Source: Mixophyes australis
Lineage: Eukaryota; Chordata; Amphibia; Anura; Limnodynastidae
Assembly: GCA_036250195.1 (NCBI GenBank)
Contig: JAVHZZ010000001.1
Span: 381,407,907-381,471,906, forward strand
DNA length: 64,000 bases
Direction of reading: 5' to 3'
Made by a program: the position numbers and the translations under genes. The notes beneath the pieces were generated by a model. The model had not been told where the DNA came from, did not search any database, and was given only the letters and a program-made list of their open reading frames with translations. Shown in pieces: positions 11,670 through 22,755 of this stretch (position 1 is its first letter; each line of letters begins with the position of its first letter).

Positions 11670-12363
11670 AGGACCTGACTCATCATAAAACACAAAGTGA
11701 ATGCAGTTTGCGCTTTATAAAACCAGAGGAAATTGCACACACAGATGCATGTATTCAAGTACAGGTGGATCTCGAGAAACGTTTCCATTTGAATACAGGT
11801 ATAAGTACGCTCTGACTATAAGGTACTTTCCGTATGCAGATAGACAGAATGCACTGCAGGATATGCACAATGCATTTATGCAATATAAAGTGCTATCAAA
11901 TCGCTTGGAAAAAAAATAGGAAATACATTACCACCTCTTAATGCTGTAATCATGAATCAAAATACATTTAAAAAACTGTTTTTATCATATTTGTTTTTTA
12001 CATGAAATACATATATCAGAATGTTCTTAACGTTTAATGTACATAAAATGCGTTTCTCGAGATCCACTTGTACTTGAATGTACATAAAATGCAATTTACA
12101 GTTCCTCTTAATTGCAAACACATATTTTGGCATGCATATGCATCCGTCTTCACTATCAATTAGGCACTGTAGCTGGTGCAAATGATACTGCTAAAAAAAT
12201 GTACATCAGAGATGCTTAGAGCTTGAATTGGACTTGGCACGCCCTTACTGTACATTGCCTATGTGTATACGGCCCTTCCCTCCCCCATTCCGCCCTTCAA
12301 ATCTTAAGCTGTAAAAAAATACAGCACACAATGAGACTTATGTCCGAAGATGAATCAGGCCAC
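11670..12363. mobile_element. MITE-like element with internal inverted repeats
   Basis: The left end reads GGACCTGACTCATCATAA and the right end, reverse-complemented, reads GGCCTGATTCATCTTCGG. Internally, TTCAAGTACAGGTGGATCTCGAGAAACG at about 11753-11780 is mirrored by CGTTTCTCGAGATCCACTTGTACTTGAA near 12051-12078. The GGCCTGA-TTCAT ends resemble those of the 235-583 foldback. There is no coding capacity; small frames across it are arms read through. Confidence 0.6.
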
Positions 12364-12409
12364 CAACCTTTATTAATGCACATTTTTCTCTAAAAATAAA
12401 GTTTTTAGA

Positions 12410-12603
12410 GTGTGTGTGTGTGTCTGTGCGTGTGTGTAGGTGTGGGTGTGGGTGTTTGTGTGTGTGAGTTTGTGTGAGAAGGAATTTAGCCTGTAAGGTC
12501 CAATGGGGCAGGGACTGATATTAATGATTAAATATTCTCTGTGCAATGCTGCATAATATGGTGGCTGTATATAAATATACAGTAGTAAATAAATAAATAA
12601 TAA
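12410..12603 (+). mobile_element. SINE/L2 tail fragment
   Basis: A GT-rich stretch leads into GGAATTTAGCCTGTAAGGTCCAATGGGGCAGGGACTG and a diverged form of the CAGCGCTGCGGAATTAGTGGCGC tail, ending in AAATAAATAAATAA. It is a truncated 3' piece of the same family as 10334-10870. Confidence 0.7.
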
Positions 12604-13777
12604 TTGTGCTTTAATCAAAACTTGAATGCACCAGAGAAAGAATAAATTGTATTTAATAATGTATATTTATGTCATGTCTGACACATATCTATTAATATGT
12701 AAGACTGGAATGCATCCACACTCAAAAAAACAATAAACACAACTCAACATAAAGAAGCTACTGGTGTTTCCCTGTTTTACCACACTCGTAATAATGTTAT
12801 TTGCGGAGCTAAAAAATAAATAGACCCAGAAGCTAATCATTCCCTTATTTGTCATAAAATATGCAAGTTAATATATGTAAAGAGTAATCCCTCCTCAATA
12901 TAGCCTGCCAATGTCTACAGAAAAAATGATTCAGAACCTTTTCTACAGATGGAGCAAAACATATAAGGCTGAAGTGCAATCCTGTGCTTGTTAAAACAAA
13001 GAACTTATACTGGATTCTATTTCATTAGTTCTGGCCAGTCGCATAAAGGCATATGCAAGTGTAGCACCATTACAGTAAGAAATACAATCAGTATGCATCC
13101 TCGTAAACCTGATAGTGCCTTTAGATAAACAGAATGTTGCTTCGTCTTTGAATATTTAGAGATTTGAAATCTATTATTGTTTATGCAATAAATTATATAT
13201 TTTTTTATGTGGGACATAGCTGTAACTGATTATCTGAAAACTAACTTACTTATATCTAAAAAGTATAATGCAGTATAGTACGTAAGAAAGAAAAAGTATA
13301 AAATGTATTAATCTTAATTTTTGACACAATAATATTGCATGATGTCTTTTTTTGCATGATATGGGTATGATGTCTTTTTAGATGCTCTTTACTGTTGAGC
13401 CATTTTATACCCTGCACTAGGTAAAGATTTAGGAAGTACTAACATTTGAAATGGTGTGCTGTTTTCCCATATGAAACATAGGAAGACTCAATGCATTTAG
13501 ATGCATAATATAAACACTATTAACAGAACCAAGCATATACTTTCTTTTATTGTATAATGTGCATTAAACAGATAAAAGTTAATTGCTGATTGGTTGCTGT
13601 GATTTAATGCAAATGTTACACCTAAACACAATGGGCAAATCTAATCTTAAACGATTAGATTTGCGCATAAAAATGCTGATAAGATTAGTTGCACTGTGCA
13701 TATGCACAACATATGCATCACATGCATTTGGAGTTGTGGGTGAGGGGCATTCATGTGTAAATTCAGTACAATAAGAG
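12604..13777. other. AT-rich noncoding DNA
   Basis: No gene or mobile element is recognised. The last eight bases, AATAAGAG (13770-13777), are the left duplication of the next MITE. Confidence 0.45.
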
Positions 13778-14059
13778 CATAGTTGACTACTCTCACGAAA
13801 TGTCCGGGAGACTGCCAAATCTTTAGGAGCTCTCCCGGACTCTCGGGAGCGAACGACAACTTCCTGAATCCTCCCTGAAGTGGGTGGGACGGGGCTAATC
13901 ACATCATCCTAGCCCAGACCCCTGCTATAAAAGGCCAAATATTAGTATTGTATAGCAGGGGGCGGGGGACAGGTGATGCTATTAGTGTGGCCACACCCCC
14001 AAGACATGGCCAACATTGGAGATCTCCCAGATGGGTAGTCTCCAAAGTTGGCAAGTATG
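13778..14059. mobile_element. hAT-like MITE, 282 bp, 8-bp TSD
   Basis: The element is bounded by CATAGTTGACTACT on the left and, reverse-complemented, CATACTTGCCAACT on the right: an imperfect terminal inverted repeat. It is flanked by an exact 8-bp duplication AATAAGAG at 13770-13777 and 14060-14067. Internal GC-rich inverted segments (CTCCCGG, CTCTCGGGAG) are visible. There is no coding capacity. The 8-bp duplication points to hAT mobilisation. Confidence 0.82.
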
Positions 14060-14247
14060 AATAAGAGCATGAGACAAAAACACCCCTTAAAGATGCAAAA
14101 AATGTCACTTGTGTCTTTAAGGTATGTATTTTGTGCATCCCATAGACCTAACCATATTTTTGAAGTGATGTTAATGAAAGCCACATCTTTGCTTCTGACA
14201 TATCTATGCACTAGATTTAAAGTTGCACATATTATGAGATATGTGCA

Positions 14248-14536
14248 CAGGGCCATCTTAACAACATTATGGGCCCCCGGGCAAAGCAGTGCACCTGGGC
14301 CCCTACATATATAGATATATATATAGATATAGATGTATAGAGATACAGATATAGATATAGATATATAGAGATAGAGATAGATAGATGTACTTGCTCAGTG
14401 ACCCTTGAAGGTTTTTTTTGCAGGTTTTTTCTTTTGCAGGGTTATTTATTCTAATTAAGAGCCCTGAATATGGGCCCCCTTGCCCGTGGGGCCCCCGGGC
14501 ACCTGTCCATCGTGCCCAATGGAAAAGATGGCCCTG
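14248..14536. mobile_element. hAT-like MITE, 289 bp, 8-bp TSD
   Basis: The ends are CAGGGCCATCTT and its exact reverse complement AAGATGGCCCTG. The flanks are an exact 8-bp duplication TATGTGCA at 14240-14247 and 14537-14544. The subterminal arms GGGCCCCCGGGCA are also mirrored. The centre is an (A/T/G)-rich microsatellite of the type TATAGATATAGA at about 14306-14390. The CAGGG end fits the hAT rule YARNG. There is no ORF of its own. Confidence 0.88.
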
Positions 14537-14544
14537 TATGTGCA

Positions 14545-15476
14545 ACTCAAAATACAGCTGTAGCATTGTAAGTATACAGACATATTTTTATATGTGCTCA
14601 AAAGTCATTTTTATGTTTAACTCTAAATCAGGCCCAATCTTGATAAATAAGCCCTAGTATATTCTTGGGTAGTGAAGTTAACTTGGAGATGTATTTAAAA
14701 CATTTTGTAAAAGGAAATCAAACTAACAATTTGTGATTTTTAAAAGAAAATACAGGCTTTAACATATGGAGTGAAGTAAAGGGATGATTTTGATTACAAA
14801 GTGGCTTTCTTAGTTGTTTACATTAGTTTATAGACAAGTTGAAAATTTAATTAGTCTAGGAATTGCTAAATTGTAACTGTCAATCAAACATTTCCTGTGT
14901 CAGTCAATAATATGTGTACAATTATTTAGCCACACTGATACCTGTCAAATAGAAAATTAATGCAAGTCCCTAATTAAACATATTATTCTAAAAGTATCTT
15001 GCTGCAAGGTTGAGTCTATGGTCTATGAGCCAACACAGTTTTATGGATAGATAATTTTAGTTGCAGGAGATGACAAACTTGTGAAATGGTCAGAAATTTG
15101 TCATAACTATAATGTCCATTTTAGGACATCATAATGTATAATAGTCTTTGTTAAAGTTAGAGCCGTTTAATTAGATGTAATTTTCAAGCTTTTAATGGAA
15201 TTCTAAGCATACATATCCCAAAGTACCCCAATAATTATTAGTCATTAAATATCCAATCTGATTTCTTAGACTGTTTATAAAAGCGAGCAGTGGAGTCATA
15301 TGCTAAACTCTATCACAAGTGTAAATTAATTTAACATGGCTCAGAATAGGTTAAAATGATATGGAATATTTTGAAATTATTAATGTACTATATTTAGTTC
15401 ATTTACCATGAAAACGCATTTAGTTCTTTCTGGGTCTTTAGCCTTATTTTTACATGTATATGTAGTGTTGCAGGCA
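14545..15476. other. Noncoding DNA, candidate conserved element
   Basis: No repeat is recognised. The segment 14760-15290 is rich in homeodomain-type cores (AATTAG, TTAATTA). It holds CTGTCAATCA at 14877-14886, the reverse complement of the PBX-MEIS site TGATTGACAG, and a TTGTTTAC forkhead-type core at about 14813. This composition resembles vertebrate developmental enhancers, but conservation cannot be judged from one sequence. Confidence 0.3.
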
Positions 15477-17610
15477 CCACCATCATCATCATCATTTATT
15501 TATATAGTGCCAGTAAATTCCGTAGTGCTTTACAATTGGGAACAAACATTAATAAGACAATACTGGGTAATACATACAGACAGAGAGGTAAGAGAACCCT
15601 GCTCGCAAGCTTACAATCTATAGGACAATAGGAGTTTGAAACACAAGGACATGTGCTAAATAATATCGCACACTGGACCAGCTAGAATGCAAAGGTAAAA
15701 GTATTGAGTGGGCTGTGTGTGTGGCAATGTTGATCAGAGGGTTGTTGTCTTGCGTTAGCTGTGTAGTGGGTGGTAATAGGGTAATCTAGGGAGAGTAAGA
15801 TGGTGGTTGAGGAATATCATAAGATTGTCTGAAGAGGTGGGTTTTTAGAGAATGCTTCAAGGTTTGAAGACTAGAGGAAAGTCTTACTGTGCGAGGGCGG
15901 GAATTCCACAAAGTGGGTGCAGCTCAGAAAAAGTCCTGTAACCGATAATGGGAGGATGTGATGAGAGTGGAAGAGAGACCTTGTACAGAACGAAGGTGTT
16001 GAGTAGGGAGATATTTTGAGACAAGTGAGGAAATGTATGTCAGTGCAATTTTGTTGACAGCCTTGTATGTTAGTAGAAGAATTTTATATTTGATTCGTTG
16101 AAATACAGGCAGCCAATGTAGAGACTGACAGAGTGGCTCAGCAGAAATAACGGTTTGCAAGGAAAATCAATCTAGCCGCTGCATGCAAAATAGATTGTAG
16201 GGTTTAAGTCTGACTTTGGGAAGACCAGTAAGGAGGGAATTGCAATAGGTGATGCGGGAGATGATAAGTGCATGAATTATGGTTTTTGCGGTGTCTTGTG
16301 TGAGATATGTGCATATTCTGGAGATGTTCTTTAGGGGTATGGAATTTAATTTAGATATAGAGTTGATGTGGGGAATAAACGACAGTTGTGTGTCAAGGAT
16401 TACACCTAGGCAACGAGCTTGCAGGGTGGGATTTATGGTCATGTTATCAACAGAAATAGAAATATCAGGCAGGACATTGTTTTTGGGTGGGAATATTATT
16501 GAGATTTAGTTTGACTTGGCAAGAAGACATCCAAGATGATATGGTAGAAAGACAGTTATTAATGTGAGACAACACAGATTGTGAAAGATCAGGAGAGGAT
16601 AGATAGATTTGTGTATCATCGGTATATAGATGATACTGAAATCCAAAGGAGGTTATTAGTTTTCCAAGAGAAATGGTGTAGATAGAGAATAGCAGAGGAC
16701 CTAGGAATGAGCCTTGTCGTACTCCAACTAATAAAGGAAGTGGAGCAGAGGTGGATCCAGAGAAATTAACACTGTAAGAGCAATTAGAAAGGTAGGAGGA
16801 GAACTAGGATAGGACAGTGCCTTCAAGACCAAGGGATTGTAGCGTTTGTATGAGGAGAGAGTGGTCAACAGTTTCAAATGCAGCAGATAGATAAAGGAGA
16901 ATTAGAAGAGAGTAATGGTTATTACTTTTTGCTGTGATCAAATCATTGACAACCTTGGTCAGCGCAGTCTCTGTGGAGTGCTGAGAGTGAAAGCCTGAGT
17001 GAAGAGGATCCAATAGGTTGTTTGCTGTAAGAAAGTGTGTGAGGCGAGTGTAGGCAATTCTCTCGAGAAGTTTGGAGGGGCATGGGAGCTGAGAGATGGG
17101 GCTGTAATTTGCGAGAGATTTAGGGTCAGAATTTCGTTTTTTTAAAATGGTAGTAATCACTGCATGCTTGAATAGTAATGGAAAAATACCAGTAGAAAGA
17201 GATAGAGGTTTTGTGAAAATGGGGTACTGCCTGATCAGGGGAGGAGGTGTTGGAGAGAGGTGGAAAACTGTTGAAGATCAATAGCATTGATATTTCTGCG
17301 GTTGTGAGGAGGCTTGTAAGAGTTTGACACTAGGGAAGGTAAAGAACTGGGGGTGAGCAAATAGCTAATAAGGTGATGACCTGAGAGGGGGAAAGGAGTG
17401 TTAAGGAAATCAGAAACTTATCATAGTCTAGAGAAAACAAGATCAAGACAGTGGCCATCCTGATGAGTAGTGGATTCAATCCACTGGGAGAGGTCAAGTG
17501 TGGAGGTTAGAGTGAGTAGTTTGGAAGCAGCATTGGAACGTGGATTAGCAATAGGGATGTTGAGATTCATATAATGGAATGTATGCATTGCTTGAACTGT
17601 TTTACACAAT
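15477..17610 (-). pseudogene. L2-type LINE (CR1 superfamily), degraded, 5'-truncated
   Basis: On the minus strand the end of an APE endonuclease domain comes first (17609-17421, ...THQDGHCLDLVFSRL). Next is the reverse transcriptase with [19 protein letters not shown] and [12 protein letters not shown] (17160-16804). A YTDDTQIY catalytic box lies near 16635-16600, followed by the RT C-terminal LGVILDTQLSFIPHI (16442-16167) and a further C-terminal stretch, SLHWLPVFQRIKYKIL (16160-15924). Motif A reads [12 protein letters not shown] where the family has LDLSAAFDTVDH, so two acidic positions are altered and frames are broken several times; this copy is dead. The 3' end is at 15477-15500: TATATAAATAAATGATGATG. 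The 5' side is cut off by the LTR element that begins after 17610. Confidence 0.85.
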
Positions 17611-17641
17611 GCAGTTCAGTTCTCAATTCACATCAAGTATG

Positions 17642-18105
17642 TGTTACGATCTGCCTTGTTTCTTTGTGTGCATTTTACCCTGTGTTATGATTTGCCTTGT
17701 TACTCTGTGTGCATATTACCCTGCTGTACCTGTGATTCTCCAGAGGAGCTGCTGTTCAGCCGTTCCCACTATCAGGGGTTAACTAGCACTGCTAGTTAAT
17801 TATCCACACCTGTCTGTGGCCTATATATGCCTGCCATTACCAGAATCATTTGCTGGTCATTGAAGTTCCTAGCCTGCTCATGTTGCTCTGTTCCTGAATT
17901 ACCTGCATGTTTCTGACTACTACTGTAAACTGGTTTCAGTTAAGTCATCTGCTGCATTTCTTTATTATTTACTGCTTGTTTGCCAAGATCTGGAAATCCA
18001 TTGTTCCATTCAGCCTGAACTGTTACTGTTTATTTTTGCCTTACCTGGAATATACTTTACTGCAATAAACAGTTTAAAAGGTTTATATCACGTGTCTGGC
18101 TCCAT
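17642..18105 (+). promoter_or_regulatory. Putative 5' LTR or leader of the gypsy element
   Basis: The stretch begins TGTTACGATCTGCCTTG and repeats a diverged copy of that 45-bp block at once. It contains a TATA-like TATATATG at 17822 and an AATAAA polyadenylation signal at 18064-18069, in the order expected for an LTR. It shows no visible similarity to the 3' LTR at 22736-24614, so the two ends come from different families or one end has been replaced. I could not find a clear primer-binding site. Confidence 0.45.
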
Positions 18106-18253
18106 GGCTGTAATCAAGGAATTGGTTTTGAACAGAACCATAAGAGAATGACCAGCCAAAAAGAAAGCCTTGGAGTCTTGTGGAAAAACCCTGCTTCAAA
18201 TTTCTCCTGGAACTCTCATTGCAATTGATTTCATTTGTTTTCTCCCTGCAAAC

Positions 18254-20844
18254 ATGTCTGCTGTACAAATGGCTGAACAGTCTCTGCTACAGTGTCTACA
18301 AATGGACATAATTCTGTTACGCTCTCAGCTGGCTCAATTTTCTGCTATACTTTTGGACCCACTCAGGAGACTATCAGAATCTGTTTCTCTGAAATCCAAT
18401 ACTGTTGATTTGCTTCAGCCAACTCCGTCTGCTGCTGAAACTGTGCTGCCAGCACCTTTTAATAGTACTATGACAAATTTGCATTTAACTAACAACTACA
18501 GTGTAACAAATGCCCGGTTCACAGGTGGTCCACGCCCCCACCTGACCGAAGCGGAGCGACGGCGCAGAATTACCAACAAACTGTGTCTCTACTGTGCAAG
18601 TAATATACACTTCTTACAAGCCTGTCCTCTCCCCAGACCACGACAGCCTACCAAACCATCTTCTGTTGTTACTTCTCCACACACTGGATTTGTTTACACT
18701 TCACCTGTTCTGCTCCCTGGGATGAGACCCAATCTGCCAACCCCAGTTACCAGTCCTGAGGCGCCAGCTCTAGCCGCCTGTCCTGAGGCGCCAGCTCCAG
18801 CCGCCTGTCCTGAGGCGCCAGCTCCAGCCGCCTGTCCTGAGGCGCCAGCTCCAGCCGCCTGTCCTGAGGCCCCAGCTCCAGCCGCCTGTCCTGAGGCACC
18901 AGCTGCAGCCGCCTGTCATGAGGCGCCAGCTCCAGCCGCCTGTCCTGAGGTGCCAGCCTCTGTCTCCTGTCCCGAGGCACCAGCCTCTGTCTCCAGCTCT
19001 GAGGTCACATCATCTTCCTCCAGCTCTGAGGTCACATCATCTTCCTCCAGCTCTGAGGTCACATCATCTTCCTCCAGCTCTGAGGTCACATCATCTGCCT
19101 CCAGCTCTGAGGTCACATCATCTGCCTCCAGCTCTGAGGTCACATCATCTGCCTCCAGCTCTGAGGTCACATCATCTGCCTTCAGCTCTGAGGTCACACC
19201 ATCTGCCTCCAGCTCTGAGGTTCCATCATCTGCCTCCAGCTTTGAGCCTGCTGCCACTGTGTCCGGTCTTGAGCCTGCTGCCACTGTGTCCGGTCTTGAG
19301 CCTGCTGCCACTGTGTCCGGTCCTGAGCCTGCTGCCACTGTGTCCGGTCCTGAGCCTGCTGCCACTGTGTCCGGTCCTGAGCCTGCTGCCACTGTGTTCG
19401 GTCCTGAGCATGCTGCCACTGTGTCCGGTCCTGAGCCTGCTGCCACTGTGCTGCCCAGTTCAGAGTCTTCAGCCGCTGCCTCCAGTGCCGAGTCACAAGC
19501 TGCTGTCGTTGTTCCTGAGCTACAGTCTGCTCCAGAGGGGGCGCTGCACTTACAGTCTGCTCCAGAGGGCGCGCTGCCCTTACAGTCTGCTCCAGAGGGG
19601 GAGCTGCCCTTACAGTCTTCTCCAGAGGGGGCGCTGCCCTTACAGTCTGCTCCAGAGGGGGCGCTGCCCTTACAGTCTGCTCCAGAGGGGGAGCTGCCCT
19701 TACAGTCTGCTCCAGAGGGGGCGTTGCCCTTACAGTCTGCTCCAGAGGGGGCGCTGCCCTTACAGTCTGCTTCAGAGGGGGCGCTGCCCTTACAGTCTGC
19801 TCCAGAGTGGGCCCTGTCCCTCCAGTCTGCTCCAGAGAGGGCCCTGTCCCTCCAGTCTGCTCCAGAGAGGGCCCTGTCCCTCCAGTCTTCTCCAGAGAGG
19901 GCCCTGCCCTTCCAGTCTGCTCCAGAGAGGGCCCTGTCCCTCCAGTCTGCTCCAGAGAGGGCCCTGTCCCATGTGGTTCAGCCTGAGCTGCCAGTCCATG
20001 TGGTTCAGCCCGAGTTGCCAGTCCATGCGGTTCAGCCCGAGTTGCCAGTCCATGCGGTTCAGCCGAGTTGCCAGTCCATGCGGTTCAGCCCGAGTTGCCA
20101 GTCCATGCGGTTCAGCCCGAGTTACCACTTGGTGCTGTCTGCTCTGCGGCTCCTCACAGGGCTGGCTGCTCTGCGGCTCCTTACAGTGCTGTCTGCTCTG
20201 CGGCTCCTCACAGTGCTGTCTGCTCTGCGGCTCCTCACAGTGCTGTCTGCTCTGCGGCTCCTCACAGTGCTGTCTGCTCTGCAGCTCCTCACAGTGCTGT
20301 ACAGTCCAAGTGGTGTGCTCAGTCTGGGCTATCCAATAGATGTGCCCAGCTTACCATCCCAGTCAGGGACTCCTGCTCTGCCGTCCCAGTCGGGGACTCC
20401 TGCTCTGCCATCCCAGTCGGGGACTCCTGCTCTGCCGTCCCAGTGCGGGATTCTCCACAGACTGCTTCTCAAGCTGAGGACTCCCCAGAGTTTCCTAGTG
20501 AGCCAGAATGCCCAGATGCCTCTTCCAAGTCATCAGATCCTCCTCCAGTCTTCTTTGATGGGGACATCAAACAGTTTTTGTCGGTTCTTCAGCTGTCCAT
20601 GAAACAGTTTCAAGACTCTCCAGATTACTTTGCCAACCAATTTAACCAGGTGGGTTCTATAATCATGAGTTTTAGAGGGGAGCCACAGACCTGGGCCTTC
20701 TCCCTTCTAAATTCCGATAACCCCATTATCCATAACACCATGGACTTTGTTAACGCTGTGTGCTCTCCATCAACAGTTGATTTTCCTGGTCATAGTCCTT
20801 CTGTTTCCATTCCGGCCTGTGTTTCAGCTCCTCTGCTTTACTAA
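18254..20844 (+). pseudogene. Gag-like protein with in-frame minisatellites, broken
   Basis: The frame opens at 18170, but ATG 18254 (MSAVQMAEQS) is the more natural start. A coiled-coil-like N-terminal segment is followed by a zinc knuckle C-X2-C-X4-H-X4-C (residues 139-152 counted from 18170, nt about 18584-18625). Then come stacked repeats: PEAPAPAAC, SSEVTSSSS, PEPAATVSG, LQSAPEGALP, VQPELPVHA and, after a one-base loss near 20062, CSAAPHSAV and CSAVPVGDS. A capsid-like fragment (FFDGDIKQFLSVLQL ... GEPQTWAFSLL, nt about 20550-20760) ends at a stop at 20844. In the gypsy Gag family the capsid normally precedes the zinc knuckle, so the order here is rearranged. Function as a capsid protein is unlikely. 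Confidence 0.7.
18751..20460 (+). repeat. Stacked 27/30-bp minisatellites within the Gag frame
   Basis: Successive blocks have unit lengths of 27 bp (about 18751-18995, 18996-19240, 19243-19450, 19976-20125, 20140-20290, 20360-20460) and 30 bp (19522-19970). All unit lengths are multiples of three, so the frame survives expansion. As a side effect long open frames also appear in other frames and on the minus strand. Confidence 0.92.
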
Positions 20845-22755
20845 GCAATGGTCACCCGAGGCTCTCCAAGCCTTTCAATTTCTTAAAGAGTCCTTCTCCT
20901 CTGCTCCCATTCTTCGACAGCCTGATGTGACACTTCCCTTCTTCCTAGAAGTAGATGCCTCTAATGTCGGCTTAGGAGCCATTCTCTCCCAACGATCGGA
21001 GCAACATAAATTCCATCCTTTTACTCTCGGGGTCTCCTGCCTGCGGAGAGGAATTACACCATTGGGGACAAGGAGTTGCTGGCTATCAAAGTAGCATTAG
21101 AGGAGTGGAGATACTTGCTGGAGGGAGCTCGTCACCCTGTGACGATTTTCACGGATCATAAGAACTTGTCATATCTACAGTCTGCCCAATGCTTGAATCC
21201 TCGTCAAGCAAGATGGGCTCTTTTCTTTTCTCGTTTCGAATTAATTATAACCTTGAAACCAGCTGCCAAGAACAAGAAAGCTGATGCTCTATCCCGAGCT
21301 TTTGTGACGTCCTCTGACGTTGAAGAGGGTCCCAACCACTCTATACTGGACCCCAAATGTATTTTGCTGGCTGCTTCTTCCACTAAAGTGCTACCATTTG
21401 GGAAAACCCTCGTGCCTCCTACTCTTAGGAGGAAAATCCTTTCGTGGTTCCACTCTTCTCGTTTTTCTGGACATGCTGGTGAACGCAAGACCTTTGAGAT
21501 TCTCTCTCGCAGTTACTGGTGGCCCTCTATGAGGAGAGACGTCAAAGAGTTTGTAGCTGCTTGTGAATTGTGTTCTCAGTTTAAGACTTCCCGCAGAACT
21601 CCAGCGGGTTTGCTTCAACCACTACCCATTCCTTCCAAGCCCTGGACCCTTATTAGTATGGACTTTGTTACTGATCTTCCACCTAGTAAAAATTGTAATA
21701 CTATTTGGGTAGTGGTGGACAGATTTTCGAAGATGGCTCATTTTGTCCCTTTGTCTGGTTTGCCTTCCTCGTCTACTCTGGCTGAGCATTTCGTCAAGGA
21801 AATCTTTCGTATTCATGGATGTCCGTCTGAGATTGTGTCAGATAGAGGAGTACAATTCGTTTCCAGATTCTGGCGGGCCTTTTGTAAGACCTTGGGCATA
21901 CGATTAGCACTCTCATCTTCCTACCATCCTCAATCAAACGGACAAACTGAAAGGGTCAATCAAGATCTTGAGACCTTTATAAGGATGTTCTCATCAGCCA
22001 ATCAAGACAACTGGGTAGAATTGCTTCCTTGGGCTGAATTCGCTCATAACAACATGTACCATGAGTCATCTTCCAAAACTCCATTCTTTGTGGTTTACGG
22101 TCACCATCCGCCTTTTCCGGAATTTCCTGCCCTCCCTCCCACCCAAGTTCCTGCTGTAGAGACTGTTTGTCAGACCTTCAAAAATATTTGGTCTCAGGTC
22201 AAAACCTGTTTAAAGAAGACATCTGCCAAATATAAGTCTTTTGCAGATAAGAAGAGGCGGGCTATTCCACCACTGAAAATTGGAGATCGTGTCTGGTTAT
22301 CTACCAAAAATATTAGTTTGAAGGTTCCATCTATGAAATTCGCTCCCCGTTTTATTGGTCCATATAGGATCATTCAAGTGATAAATCCAGTTTGTTTCAA
22401 ACTTTTACTTCCTAAGAATCTTCGTATTTCCAACGCCTTCCATGTGTCCTTGCTCAAACCTCTCATCATCAACCGTTTCTCGGTCCCTCCTTCAGCACCT
22501 CGGCCAGTTCAAATTCATCAGGAGGAAGACTTTGAGATTACTCATATATTGGATGCAAAAATTTCGCGAGGAGTTCTTCGTTTCCTCGTTCATTGGAAGG
22601 GCTTTGGTCCTGAGGAGCGTTCATGGATCAAAGCTGAAGATCTCAACGCTCCAGCTCTTCTTAAGAAGTTTTATTCCAAAAATCCGGAAAGCCCGGTTCC
22701 AGGTGTTCTGTGCCCACCTTTAAAAGGGGGGGTACTGTCACTCACCAGACTGTGA
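20830..22755 (+). pseudogene. Ty3/gypsy pol: RNase H, integrase, chromodomain
   Basis: RNase H starts in one frame ([33 protein letters not shown]) and, after a frameshift at about 21042, continues in the long frame 21076-22755 (TDHKNLSYLQ, ADALSR). The integrase follows: an N-terminal H126/H133/C163/C166 zinc-binding set, then the catalytic triad D196, D256, E292, with 35 residues between the last two as expected. A GPY-like segment lies near 428-430. A chromodomain covers residues about 484-540 (EEDFEITHILD ... FLVHWKGF ... ERSWIKAEDL). The protease and the whole reverse transcriptase are absent: the frame passes from a capsid remnant straight to the RT/RNase H junction. The integrase itself looks intact and is in one frame of 559 codons, which suggests fairly recent decay. 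Confidence 0.9.
22722..22732 (+). promoter_or_regulatory. Polypurine tract
   Basis: AAAAGGGGGGG lies just before TAC and the TGTCAC start of the 3' LTR, the usual place for the plus-strand primer of an LTR retrotransposon. Confidence 0.75.

Noticed and set aside
18916..20339. Long alternative-frame and minus-strand ORFs (473, 176, 112 and 100 codons)
   Set aside because: By-products of 27/30-bp repeats, which leave several frames open. The zinc knuckle and capsid fragment lie only in the chosen plus frames.
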